Positions 6,953 to 14,807 of a stretch of 14,807 nt of DNA are shown in pieces. Position 1 is the stretch's first letter. Every line of letters begins with the position of its first letter. The translations under genes were made by a program, and so were the position numbers. The stretch is from an uncultured Bacteroidota bacterium (GTDB lineage: Bacteria; Bacteroidota; Bacteroidia; UBA7662): NCBI GenBank assembly GCA_903908015.1, contig CAIVQI010000058.1, positions 1-14,807 on the forward strand, given 5' to 3'. Below the pieces are notes generated by a model. The model did not search any database. It had not been told where the DNA came from and saw only the letters and a program-made list of their open reading frames with translations.

Positions 6953-8494
6953 ATGTCGAGATCTGATCGTTTACATACCGACTACTTAATTATCGGTGCG
7001 GGTTCTGCGGGATGTGTGTTGGCCCACCGCCTGAGTGAGGATCCTTCTCGCCAGGTGGTTCTTGTTGAATCGGGGCCCCCTGATCGACATCCCCTGATTA
7101 AAATTCCAGCCGCTTTTTCCAAACTCTATCGTTCGGGGGTCGATTATGCCCATCAATCCGTGCCGCAGCCGGAATTGGAAGGGCGATCGTTATTTATTCC
7201 ACGCGGTCGCACACTGGGTGGGTCCGGTGCCATCAACGCGATGATTTACATCAGGGGTCACCGCGAAGATTTTGATGGGTGGGCAGCGCTTGGTAACCAT
7301 GGCTGGGATTATGCAAGCTTGCTTCCCCTATTCCAAAAGAGTTTAGACTTATGGAACATCCAAAAACCCGAGCGTATCCATCCATTGAGTCGCATTTTTT
7401 TAGAGGCTTCGGCACAAACCGGCTATCCCGTTGTGGATGACCTCAACGATCATGTAGGGCATGGGGTCGGCATACACCCCGTGAATATTTTAAACGGCGC
7501 CAGACACAGTCCGGCCCATGCTTTTCTGCGTCCTGCCACACACCGACCGAATCTAAACATCATTACGGGCGCTCGGGCGATCCAGGCACTGTGGGAAGGC
7601 AACAGGGTGACAGGGGTTGAGGTTGGAATTGGTCGCGCTAAACGCAGCATTTTTGCTAGCCAATCGGTCATAGTGTGCGGGGGGGCCATTGAATCGCCTT
7701 TGTTCTTGATGCGCAGTGGTATTGGGGACCCTGAATGGCTCAAGGAGATGAATGTAGGCCTACGACAGGCGCGGATTGGGGTTGGCAGGAACCTCCAGGA
7801 CCATCCTGTTGTGCCCCTCGCCTACCGAACCCGACGGGGCGCTTCCTACGACAGTGATGATACGATCGCCAATTTGTTCCGTTGGTGGTGGAAACGTGAA
7901 GGTCCACTGTGCAGCAATCTGTGCGAAACCGGTGGCTTCACCTGTAGTCGGGATGACCTCAGTGCACCCGACCTTCAATATCACTTTGCCCCGGTATTCT
8001 TCGTTGACCATGGATTTGTGCGGCCAAAAGGAAACGGCATTAGCCTCGCCCCCATTTTGGTTCAGCCGAACGCGCGTGGTTGCGTTCGACCCAATCCGCA
8101 TGACCATTTCTCACCCATGATCGACCCAAAGGTCTACTCGGATTCCGCTGATTTAGACAGAATGCTAATCGGATTTCATAAAGCTCGGGCCATCATGGAG
8201 GCGCCAGCCTTTGAGGGATGGCGATTAGAACCCTATTTACCGATGAAGCCTATCCAGAATGACGCTGATGTGATCACGCACCTCAGGCGGCACACAGAAT
8301 TACTTTACCATCCGGTGGGCACCTGCCGTATGGGGGCCGACGAAAATTCTGTGGTGGATGACCAACTGAAGGTACATGGGGTGGAGGGATTACGGGTCGT
8401 TGATGCCTCGATTATGCCTACAATAACTCGTGGCAACACACAAGCACCCACCGTATTGATTGCAGAAAAAGCAGCCGAACTTATGCTCCATTAA
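6953..8494 (+). CDS. GMC-family FAD-dependent oxidoreductase (choline dehydrogenase-like)
   Basis: This 513-aa flavoprotein oxidises an alcohol substrate with FAD. It has the N-terminal FAD-binding fold DYLIIGAGSAGCVLAHRLSE (GxGxxG at 15-20), the GMC signature 1 region GRTLGGSGAINAMIYIRG, the second GMC signature CGGAIESPLFLMRSGIG, and the C-terminal HPVGTCRMG...RGNTQAPT with the catalytic pair His453 and Asn495. Length is typical of the choline dehydrogenase / long-chain alcohol dehydrogenase subgroup (about 530). No signal peptide is present. It stands alone on the plus strand between two minus-strand operons, with no choline or betaine genes nearby, so a choline role is not supported; primary or long-chain alcohols are equally possible. 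Its last 14 bp overlap the end of selD. Confidence 0.93.
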   Translation: MSRSDRLHTDYLIIGAGSAGCVLAHRLSEDPSRQVVLVESGPPDRHPLIKIPAAFSKLYRSGVDYAHQSVPQPELEGRSLFIPRGRTLGGSGAINAMIYIRGHREDFDGWAALGNHGWDYASLLPLFQKSLDLWNIQKPERIHPLSRIFLEASAQTGYPVVDDLNDHVGHGVGIHPVNILNGARHSPAHAFLRPATHRPNLNIITGARAIQALWEGNRVTGVEVGIGRAKRSIFASQSVIVCGGAIESPLFLMRSGIGDPEWLKEMNVGLRQARIGVGRNLQDHPVVPLAYRTRRGASYDSDDTIANLFRWWWKREGPLCSNLCETGGFTCSRDDLSAPDLQYHFAPVFFVDHGFVRPKGNGISLAPILVQPNARGCVRPNPHDHFSPMIDPKVYSDSADLDRMLIGFHKARAIMEAPAFEGWRLEPYLPMKPIQNDADVITHLRRHTELLYHPVGTCRMGADENSVVDDQLKVHGVEGLRVVDASIMPTITRGNTQAPTVLIAEKAAELMLH

Positions 8495-9533
8495 ATCGGG
8501 GCAAAATGTCGACACCAGACTTCGATACCATGCGACCAATTCGCCAAATGGGTTGCTTTAATGCCCTTGCCTTGGCCTCGAAGGTATCGGTGGCCTGGGC
8601 ATGCACGCTGAGTAGTAGGCCACCACTGGTTTGTGGATCACAAAGTATCATAAACTCCATTCCTTGCATGCCCCGCACTTGTGCTTCAACCGCATTCCAA
8701 TTTCGGTAGGTCTGATCAGGCACGATCATCGACAGCACATAGGGATCCAATCCCTCTGCCTGGGGCAAGGCATCGAGGTAAAGCGCTGCACCCGTACCCG
8801 AAGCACGACACATTTCAAGTAGGTGGCCAAGCAGACCGAAGCCGGTGACATCAGTCATGCTGTGCACATAGGCCTCACGAGCGAACTGCGCACCCACCCG
8901 GTTGGATTGCGTGGTGAGCTGGAGTAGGGTAAATAGATCGTTGGCTTGCAGGGCTTGGCGGCGAAGGGCTGCAATGAGCACACCAATGCCGAGTGGCTTG
9001 GTGAGGTAAAGCCAGTCGCCCACGCGCGCACCGGCATTGGTTCGTACATGTTCAGGTGCCACCCATCCGTTCACTGACAGTCCAAACAGGGGTTGGGGGC
9101 CTTCCACGCTGTGTCCGCCTGCGAGGGCCACACCTTCATCGTCGCAGACCTCACGTGCGCCATTCAACACTTCGGCACCCATTTCTGGTGTGAGTTTATC
9201 GGATGGCCATACAAGAATGCCCAAGGCCAGCATGGGCTCCCCACCCATGGCGTAGATATCGCTGATGGCATTGGTGGCGGCAATGCGACCAAAATCATAG
9301 GGGTCGTCGACAGGTGGACTCATAAAATCGGCGGTGGACAACAACAAACGGTCTGATGAGAATCGGTAGACCGCCGCATCGTCTCTATTTTCCCACCCCA
9401 GCAGCAGTCCACCGCTGTTCGATGGCTGTACCTGCGCGAGCATTCGGTCCAATTGCTGCGCAGGAAGTTTACATCCGCAACCCGATGCGGGGGACAATTC
9501 GGTTAAACGCGGTAGCGGTGGCATTTCATTCAT
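8481..9533 (-). CDS. selD: Selenide, water dikinase (selenophosphate synthase)
   Basis: This 350-aa enzyme turns selenide and ATP into selenophosphate, AMP and phosphate. The catalytic segment SGCGCKLP carries Cys19 and Lys22, matching E. coli Cys17 and Lys20. This is a Cys form, not a selenocysteine form. ATP/metal motifs follow: STADFMSPPVDDPYDFGRIA, ATNAISDIYAMGG, LAGGHS, TDVTGFGLLGHL and DPQTSGGLL. Length is normal for the family. I start at ATG 9533; the frame is open three bases further to a TTG, and a third in-frame ATG at 9524 is possible. It lies 41 bp after mnmH on the same strand, behind a very A-rich leader. Its partner gene shows its likely job: selenium donor for tRNA selenation. 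selA and selB are not in this window. Confidence 0.97.
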   Translation of the reverse strand: MNEMPPLPRLTELSPASGCGCKLPAQQLDRMLAQVQPSNSGGLLLGWENRDDAAVYRFSSDRLLLSTADFMSPPVDDPYDFGRIAATNAISDIYAMGGEPMLALGILVWPSDKLTPEMGAEVLNGAREVCDDEGVALAGGHSVEGPQPLFGLSVNGWVAPEHVRTNAGARVGDWLYLTKPLGIGVLIAALRRQALQANDLFTLLQLTTQSNRVGAQFAREAYVHSMTDVTGFGLLGHLLEMCRASGTGAALYLDALPQAEGLDPYVLSMIVPDQTYRNWNAVEAQVRGMQGMEFMILCDPQTSGGLLLSVHAQATDTFEAKARALKQPIWRIGRMVSKSGVDILPRFNGA

Positions 9534-9574
9534 CAATCATAAATTTAATTATTTATTGTTATTTATGTGTTATT
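9534..9574 (-). promoter_or_regulatory. A-rich mnmH-selD intergenic leader
   Basis: These 41 bp, together with the last codons of mnmH, are almost purely A and T, and the transcribed strand is A-rich with no Shine-Dalgarno. In Bacteroidota, A-rich stretches before the start codon are known to raise translation. A five-codon out-of-frame mini-ORF (ATG at 9540) overlaps the selD start. No terminator or -7/-33 promoter match is visible. Confidence 0.35.
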
Positions 9575-10612
9575 TTATATTTTATTTTTATTTATTAGAC
9601 TTATAAGACGTTTATATACGTGAATGGCCTCTTCATTTTCACCCCATGTAATTGACCTACCGCCCGATGGATGCCGCATGGCCATGCTCTGCGCATAAGC
9701 CTTATCGTAGTAGCGCAGCGCAATGGCCGCTGCTTCATCCAGACGACCTGCGTGGATTGCTTCCAAAGCCTGGTTGAGGTACTGACCACCGATTTTACGC
9801 CCTATTTTTTGGAAAGCGCCTGCCAGTTCTTCTGGTGGATGTTGTCCATATTCCTCCACCAATTCCCGAATGCGCCGTACGGGATCCGTTTGCAGATACA
9901 CGAAAGGAGATGAGGATAGTCGACCTACAACAACTTCCGGAACATGAAGGCTGCCAATCATGCTGCTTTCGTCTTCCACCCAAATACGACGTCCTCGTTT
10001 CATCCCACCCAACCTCCAGCCGATGTCATTTATAAATTGTTCATTTCCAGGCTGAGGGGGTAGACCGAGCGAACCAAAGGCAGATCCGCGGTGGTTGGCA
10101 ATACTTTCCAAATCCAGAACCTGTTCACCTGACTCCTTTAAGGCATGAAGCAGTTTCGTTTTCCCGCTGCCGGTTGGTCCACCGATGACGATCCATTTGC
10201 CCCATGTAGCCATCACATCATAAATAAAGCGACGCCAGTTGCGGTACCCCCCCTCGAGCACTGTAACCTCCAATCCAGCCTGCTGCAGTAGCCATGCCAT
10301 TGAATGGGAACGCATACCACCCCGCCAGCAATACAAGATCAGCGGACGACCAGCGCTCAACCTCCGTGCTTGGTCAACGAATCCCGACATCTTGGGCCCA
10401 ACCCAAATGAGCGCCTGTTGTACAGCCGCCTCACGTCCCTGCTGCTTATAGGTGATCCCCGTTATTGCCCGCTCAGCATCGCTCAACAAAGGCATTGATA
10501 GGGCTCCTGGAATATGCCCTTCTCGATACTCACCGGGCGAACGAACATCCACACAGATACCAACGCGCATCAATGCATGAAGTTTTTGAGGCGAAGTATC
10601 TTGACGTGGCAT
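9575..10612 (-). CDS. mnmH: tRNA 2-selenouridine synthase
   Basis: This 345-aa enzyme (also called SelU, YbbB) converts 2-thiouridine at wobble position 34 of tRNAs for Lys, Glu and Gln into 2-selenouridine using selenophosphate, through a geranylated intermediate. The N-terminal rhodanese-like domain (about 5-130) has DVRSPGEY and the active-site loop CWRGGMRS with Cys95, matching E. coli Cys97. The C-terminal P-loop domain starts with GGPTGSGKT (144-152). Length is close to the E. coli protein (364 aa). The ATG at 10612 is the first start in frame and begins the rhodanese fold at the usual distance. selD follows on the same strand, so the two form a selenium-utilisation unit restricted to tRNA. 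The C-terminus (ISLINKNKI) is unusually AT-rich in codons. Confidence 0.96.
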   Translation of the reverse strand: MPRQDTSPQKLHALMRVGICVDVRSPGEYREGHIPGALSMPLLSDAERAITGITYKQQGREAAVQQALIWVGPKMSGFVDQARRLSAGRPLILYCWRGGMRSHSMAWLLQQAGLEVTVLEGGYRNWRRFIYDVMATWGKWIVIGGPTGSGKTKLLHALKESGEQVLDLESIANHRGSAFGSLGLPPQPGNEQFINDIGWRLGGMKRGRRIWVEDESSMIGSLHVPEVVVGRLSSSPFVYLQTDPVRRIRELVEEYGQHPPEELAGAFQKIGRKIGGQYLNQALEAIHAGRLDEAAAIALRYYDKAYAQSMAMRHPSGGRSITWGENEEAIHVYKRLISLINKNKI

Positions 10613-10632
10613 CTGAGATTATGTGTATTTTG
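10601..10632 (+). promoter_or_regulatory. Candidate promoter of the S8 protease gene
   Basis: TTG at 10601-10603 (within TTGAC) and GTATTTTG at 10625-10632 are 21 nt apart. The second element has one mismatch to TAnnTTTG. It would give a leader of about 27 nt before the ATG at 10666. It overlaps the 5' end of mnmH on the opposite strand. No exact -7 match for mnmH itself was found in the 53-bp divergent spacer. Confidence 0.3.
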
Positions 10633-10665
10633 CGCTAAATTCCTATTAAATATTGATTGTTGACT

Positions 10666-13600
10666 ATGTATCGCCTCAAAAACCTGTTTCCCTTTTTTTT
10701 AATCTGCATTGGCCTTGTCTCCTTTCAAATTCCCATAAACGCCCAACCATCGCTTCCTGTTTATGTGCAAACAGGCACCCTGCTCATTCATGAACAGAGC
10801 CCAACCGCCCTGGCGCAATCCCTCGTATCCATGCCCCAATGGCAAGGAAAACACTATTTTATGTTGTTATTTGCCCAGATTCCTGATCAAGCTCGCATCG
10901 ATCAGTTGAAGGGGGCAGGCTTAGACCTGATCGGATTCCTTCCTCCGCACACTTATTTAGCACGGGCTGCGGTGGGGTTTTCACCCGAACACCTAACGAA
11001 TGCTGGTGCCTACGGAATCGCTTCAATGCCTCCGATCGCTAAAATCGAACCTGTGCTACTCCATCCCGATACCAACATCCAACTGCAACATAAGGGAGAT
11101 AAATTGAAGGTTAACGTGGTTTTGTACCGGGGTGTTTCGATGGACACAGATCTTTTGGCATCGTTCGGGTCCCTGTTAGACATCATCCCAAATTCAACAG
11201 GCGATCATTTATTGTGCGGATGGATGAGGCCCGAGCAGATCCTGGCCTTTGCTGAACATCCCGCCATTCAATTCATTGAACCTGCACCTGCTGATGGTCA
11301 ACCCGAAGATCGGGAAGGACGTTCGTTGCATCGATCGCATGCCATCGACAACCAACAATTGGGTGGATACCGCTACGACGGCAGCGGGATCGTGGTGGGA
11401 ATTGCCGACGACGGTGCTATTGGTCCACACATCGACTTCACCGGCCGCCTCACCCAATACACCAACGATTTCACTGCCGGTAACACACATGGTGACATGG
11501 TTTCAGGAATTGCATTGGGCGCAGCCAACCTCGATCCGACCAAAAAGGGGATGGCACCTGGGGCCTACCTGCATATGTATGGCATTAACGGTTACCCTCA
11601 TGTTTCACCGGCGGTGTCTAACTACAACACGCTCGGCACAACGATCACGTCGACTTCCTATAGTGAGGTGAACGGCGGACTATACAATGGAAATGCCTCC
11701 ACCATAGACGAACAAATCCATAACAACGAAATGCTGATTCACGTTTTTTCTGCAGGAAATGCGGGTACGTCCGACCATGGATATGGTGCCGGTGCGGGTT
11801 GGGGGAATATTACCGGGGGCTACAAAGCGGGCAAGAACGTGGTGGCCTGTGGTAATCTTCGCAATACTGACCAATTAGAGAGCTCGAGCAGTCGGGGTCC
11901 AGCGCGTGATGGCCGAATCAAACCCGACATTTGTTCGAATGGTTATAACCAATTATCAACCGCCCCCAACAACACCTATCAGACAGGCGGAGGCACTTCA
12001 GCGGCTTCACCGGGTGTAGCCGGCATTTTCGCACAATTGAGCCATGCCTACCGCAGCCTCAACAACAATGCCGTGCCCCCAACGGCCCTTCTCAAAGCGT
12101 GCATGCTCAATACGGCTGAGGATTTGGGCAATGCAGGGCCTGATTTTCGCTTCGGTTGGGGCCGTGTCAACGCGCTGAAGGCGTTGAAAACCATGGAAAC
12201 CAACCGCTATGCCACTGGCTTGATTAGCCAAAATGACAGCGTCAGTGTGAGCATCAGCGTTCCAAACACTGCCCGTAACCTGAGGGTGATGCTGTATTGG
12301 GCCGATGAGGCGGGCGCGCCTAATGCCACAAAGGCCTTGGTCAATAATTTGGACATGCGGCTGATTGCCCCAAATGGCGTGAATCTTTTGCCCCTCGTAT
12401 TAAATCCAACCCCCACGGCCACAGCCCTCAATAGTTTGGCCGTTCCCGGCGTGGATACCCTAAATAACGCTGAGCAAGTCAGTGTTTCGCTGCCTGAAGC
12501 CGGCAATTATTCGGTCCGCATCAGGGGAACTGCCGTCCCCTTGGGCCCACAACGTTATTGGGTGGTATGGGAATGGCATGAGGACAGCATTCAGATCACC
12601 TATCCCATCGGAGGTGAAGGCTTCGTTCCTGGCGAGACTGAATTGATCCGCTGGGATGCCACCGGTGTTTCGGGAACATTTACCGTGCAATATTCAACTA
12701 ACAACGGGCAAACATGGACCAACATAGCTACGAATCAGGCAAACAATGTCCGTCACGTAAGCTGGACGGTACCCAGTACCCTCACTCCCTCGAACCAAGC
12801 CCTGATCCGTGTGACAGCGGGCACAACATCTGCCCAATCTGAACAGCCCTTTAACATTGTTCGGCTCGTTAGTGGCCTCTCAATCGCTTATGTTTGTCCG
12901 ACCGAAACAGGTCTAAGCTGGTCCGCCGTGCCGGGTGCATCACAATACATCGTATACCGATTGGGGCAACGCTACATGGATTCCATCGGAACGACCACTG
13001 CAACAAGCTTTACTGTAAATGGAACTGTTCCGGCACAGGCGGATTGGTTTGCAGTGGCTCCTGTTCTCTCGGGTGGTGGTGTAGGACGACGCTGTATTGC
13101 TATTCCAAAGCCTGTGAATAGCCTTTTGAATTGCCAGGCGCCGCCCGTGGCTAATTTTGCTGCCAGCTCACTTGCTCCGTGTCTCACCGATACCGTGAGC
13201 CTCACCGATCAAACCCTCAATGCGGTTTTGTCGTGGCAGTGGACCATAAGCCCGTCCACCTTCCAGTTCGTTGGCGGAACCACGGCCAGCTCCCAGAATC
13301 CACGCGTACTTTTTGCTGCCTTGGGCACCTACAACATTCGCCTCATTGTGACTAACAACCTTGGGGCCGACACATTACTTCGCAGCGATTACATTAACGT
13401 GGGGGGTGGACAAATACCCCCCATTCAAGAGAATTTTTCGGCATCCAATCTACCTACGGGATGGAGCATGCGAAACCCCGATAACAGCGTCACTTGGCAA
13501 TTCCGAACAGGTGCTGGTCCGGGTGGCAGCAATTCGGGAATGGCATGGATCAATTTCTACTCCTATAATGCTCCGGGTCAGGAGGATGATCTGGTTACCC

Positions 13601-14807
13601 CGGTCTACGACTTATCGGGCGTTTCGGGCGAAGTGAAGCTCTACTTTGACGTAGCCTACGCCCGCTATTCAACCACCTTATTTGATGGACTTCGGGTGGA
13701 TGTGTCGACCGATTGTGGGCAGACTTTTCAACCCACTGGCTATTTTCGACAGAATTTAGATTTGGCCACAGCCGGCACCTTCAGCAGTGGGGGCTTTACA
13801 CCTTCTACACCTTCAGAATGGCGGCGCGACAGCATTGACTTATCGGCCTTCGCGGGCAGCAGAATTCGCCTCAAGTTTGTAGGGATTTGCGGCTATGGGA
13901 ACAATCTTTATCTCACCAATATCGCGTTAAGTGGGCAAACAGCACCGCGCGTAGAGGGCAGGCTCACCTATCTCAACGCTGCCCAGACGCCCATGGGCAA
14001 CAGTTTGGTTGAACTCCGCCAATCGAACCAGACGCTGCGCACAGCAACGACGGACTCTATGGGACGATATGCCCTACTTGGCGTGAATCCTGGCAATTAC
14101 AGCCTGAGAATTACCCACAATAAACCATGGGGAGGCGCCACAGCGACCGATGCCTTGCTGGCTGCACGGCATTTCTCTGGATTAACCCTGTTGTCTGGTC
14201 TGCCACTCAAAGCGGCGGACGTGAACCTCACCACTGTCGTAAATGCCTCTGATGCACTCAACATCAACCAACGATTTGCCACCCTGTTGGGGAATTTTGT
14301 GGCAGGCGATTGGCAGTACGATTCACTCCAGGTTCAGGTGGGCAATTCGGCTCCCCGCGTGGAACGGAACATTCGTGTCCTGGCCACTGGCGATATTAAT
14401 GGCAGTATGCAACCAAACCCTTGGCTGCGGGCTTCATACCACAAGCTTCAGGAGCAAGGCACAACCTCATCGGCTTCTGGCATGCGCTTTCCTGTACGCA
14501 TCGAGGCCACTTCGGACCAGACCATTGGTGCCATAAGCCTGGTTCTGTTGCTTCCAGAGGGCTTGACTTTGCGGGATGTTCGGTTGCCACAAGCCTCTTC
14601 TTCAGACATGGCCCCTGTGTTTCGTCAGCTTGGCAGAACGGTACGCCTGGCGTGGTATGGGCTTCATGGTTTAGCAGGTGGAGGAGGCGCATTGGTGGAG
14701 CTCTGGCTTGAAGGATCAGTTGAGGGCACCATTTCCTTGTCGGATGAGTCGGAGTGTGCTGATGTAGCTGGTAATCTGATTCGTGGCATCGTTTGGTCCG
14801 CCCCAAG
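10666..14807 (+). CDS. Secreted multidomain subtilisin-family (S8) protease, C-terminus beyond the window
   Basis: An uninterrupted frame of 1380 codons runs off the right edge, so the protein is partial. A Sec signal peptide (MYRLKNLFPFFLICIGLVSF, to about residue 27) is followed by two prodomain-like repeats (about 62-129 and 146-209). The S8 domain has Asp248 (GIADDGAIGPH), His275 (THGDMVSGI), oxyanion Asn365 (SAGNAG) and Ser445 (GGTSAASPG). Next come a jelly-roll like that of KP-43 subtilases (about 514-636, with VNNLDMRLIAPNG), an Ig-like module (640-735), fn3-like (738-818), PKD-like (824-914), a MAM/choice-of-anchor-like module (921-1090), a carboxypeptidase-regulatory-like repeat (1095-1150), a dockerin-like pair (1155-1210) and a cohesin-like segment (from about 1268). 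This architecture is typical of type IX secreted proteins; the sorting domain would lie outside the window. No neighbour on this strand is visible. Confidence 0.93.
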   Translation, partial: MYRLKNLFPFFLICIGLVSFQIPINAQPSLPVYVQTGTLLIHEQSPTALAQSLVSMPQWQGKHYFMLLFAQIPDQARIDQLKGAGLDLIGFLPPHTYLARAAVGFSPEHLTNAGAYGIASMPPIAKIEPVLLHPDTNIQLQHKGDKLKVNVVLYRGVSMDTDLLASFGSLLDIIPNSTGDHLLCGWMRPEQILAFAEHPAIQFIEPAPADGQPEDREGRSLHRSHAIDNQQLGGYRYDGSGIVVGIADDGAIGPHIDFTGRLTQYTNDFTAGNTHGDMVSGIALGAANLDPTKKGMAPGAYLHMYGINGYPHVSPAVSNYNTLGTTITSTSYSEVNGGLYNGNASTIDEQIHNNEMLIHVFSAGNAGTSDHGYGAGAGWGNITGGYKAGKNVVACGNLRNTDQLESSSSRGPARDGRIKPDICSNGYNQLSTAPNNTYQTGGGTSAASPGVAGIFAQLSHAYRSLNNNAVPPTALLKACMLNTAEDLGNAGPDFRFGWGRVNALKALKTMETNRYATGLISQNDSVSVSISVPNTARNLRVMLYWADEAGAPNATKALVNNLDMRLIAPNGVNLLPLVLNPTPTATALNSLAVPGVDTLNNAEQVSVSLPEAGNYSVRIRGTAVPLGPQRYWVVWEWHEDSIQITYPIGGEGFVPGETELIRWDATGVSGTFTVQYSTNNGQTWTNIATNQANNVRHVSWTVPSTLTPSNQALIRVTAGTTSAQSEQPFNIVRLVSGLSIAYVCPTETGLSWSAVPGASQYIVYRLGQRYMDSIGTTTATSFTVNGTVPAQADWFAVAPVLSGGGVGRRCIAIPKPVNSLLNCQAPPVANFAASSLAPCLTDTVSLTDQTLNAVLSWQWTISPSTFQFVGGTTASSQNPRVLFAALGTYNIRLIVTNNLGADTLLRSDYINVGGGQIPPIQENFSASNLPTGWSMRNPDNSVTWQFRTGAGPGGSNSGMAWINFYSYNAPGQEDDLVTPVYDLSGVSGEVKLYFDVAYARYSTTLFDGLRVDVSTDCGQTFQPTGYFRQNLDLATAGTFSSGGFTPSTPSEWRRDSIDLSAFAGSRIRLKFVGICGYGNNLYLTNIALSGQTAPRVEGRLTYLNAAQTPMGNSLVELRQSNQTLRTATTDSMGRYALLGVNPGNYSLRITHNKPWGGATATDALLAARHFSGLTLLSGLPLKAADVNLTTVVNASDALNINQRFATLLGNFVAGDWQYDSLQVQVGNSAPRVERNIRVLATGDINGSMQPNPWLRASYHKLQEQGTTSSASGMRFPVRIEATSDQTIGAISLVLLLPEGLTLRDVRLPQASSSDMAPVFRQLGRTVRLAWYGLHGLAGGGGALVELWLEGSVEGTISLSDESECADVAGNLIRGIVWSAP

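Noticed and set aside
9534..9536. TTG start for selD one codon upstream of the ATG.
   Set aside because: The ATG at 9533 directly follows and is the more likely start.
11249..11671. 140-codon plus-strand open frame.
   Set aside because: It is an alternative frame of the S8 protease, which has all catalytic motifs in the main frame.
14396..14806. 136-codon minus-strand open frame at the right edge.
   Set aside because: It is antisense to the continuing protease frame; the translation is rich in His, Pro and Cys and looks non-coding.
1..14807. Defence island, prophage, IS element, CRISPR array or retron.
   Set aside because: All genes are metabolic, transport, tRNA-modification or secreted-protease genes; no transposase, integrase, reverse transcriptase or direct-repeat array was found.

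Overview
The window looks like chromosomal DNA of a member of the Bacteroidota. The evidence is a DUF2851 protein next to a short PspC-like protein, a bacterial GH3-family protein, Bacteroidota-type promoter elements (TAnnTTTG at -7, TTG at -33), almost no Shine-Dalgarno sequences, and a large multidomain secreted subtilase of the kind exported by type IX secretion. Base composition is roughly balanced. No phage, IS, CRISPR or toxin-antitoxin genes were seen. Gene density is high and no gene-free stretch reaches 300 bases.

Layout, left to right. (1) 39-2018, minus: a LeuT-clade sodium:amino-acid symporter with an approximately 100-residue insertion in its last periplasmic loop, followed 9 nt later by a 36-codon single-helix ORF resembling a small transporter subunit. 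A textbook Bacteroidota promoter lies directly upstream. (2) 2087-4402, minus: DUF2851 protein, PspC-like mini-protein and RmlD-like reductase, with overlapping reading frames, so probably one mRNA. (3) 4533-4646, minus: tRNA-Pro(GGG) with an encoded CCA, its own -7 element and a strong terminator. (4) 4679-6870, minus: GH3-family adenylate-forming enzyme and a LysE-family exporter, overlapping by 4 nt. (5) 6953-8494, plus: GMC-family FAD oxidoreductase, transcribed divergently from the GH3 gene. (6) 8481-10612, minus: mnmH (selU) and selD, a two-gene tRNA selenation unit whose 3' end overlaps the GMC gene by 14 bp. (7) 10666 to the right edge, plus: an open-ended secreted S8 protease with duplicated prodomain-like repeats, catalytic domain, jelly-roll, Ig/fn3/PKD modules, a MAM-like module, and dockerin-like and cohesin-like segments.

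How the genes work together: SelD makes selenophosphate and MnmH uses it to turn 2-thiouridine into 2-selenouridine in tRNA wobble positions. The transporter and its tiny neighbour probably form one uptake unit. GH3 and LysE may form a make-and-export pair for an acyl-amino-acid or amino-acid product; this is inferred only from gene coupling. The most interesting little-described items are the transporter's periplasmic insertion with its 36-aa partner and the GH3-LysE coupling. No wholly new multi-gene system is evident.
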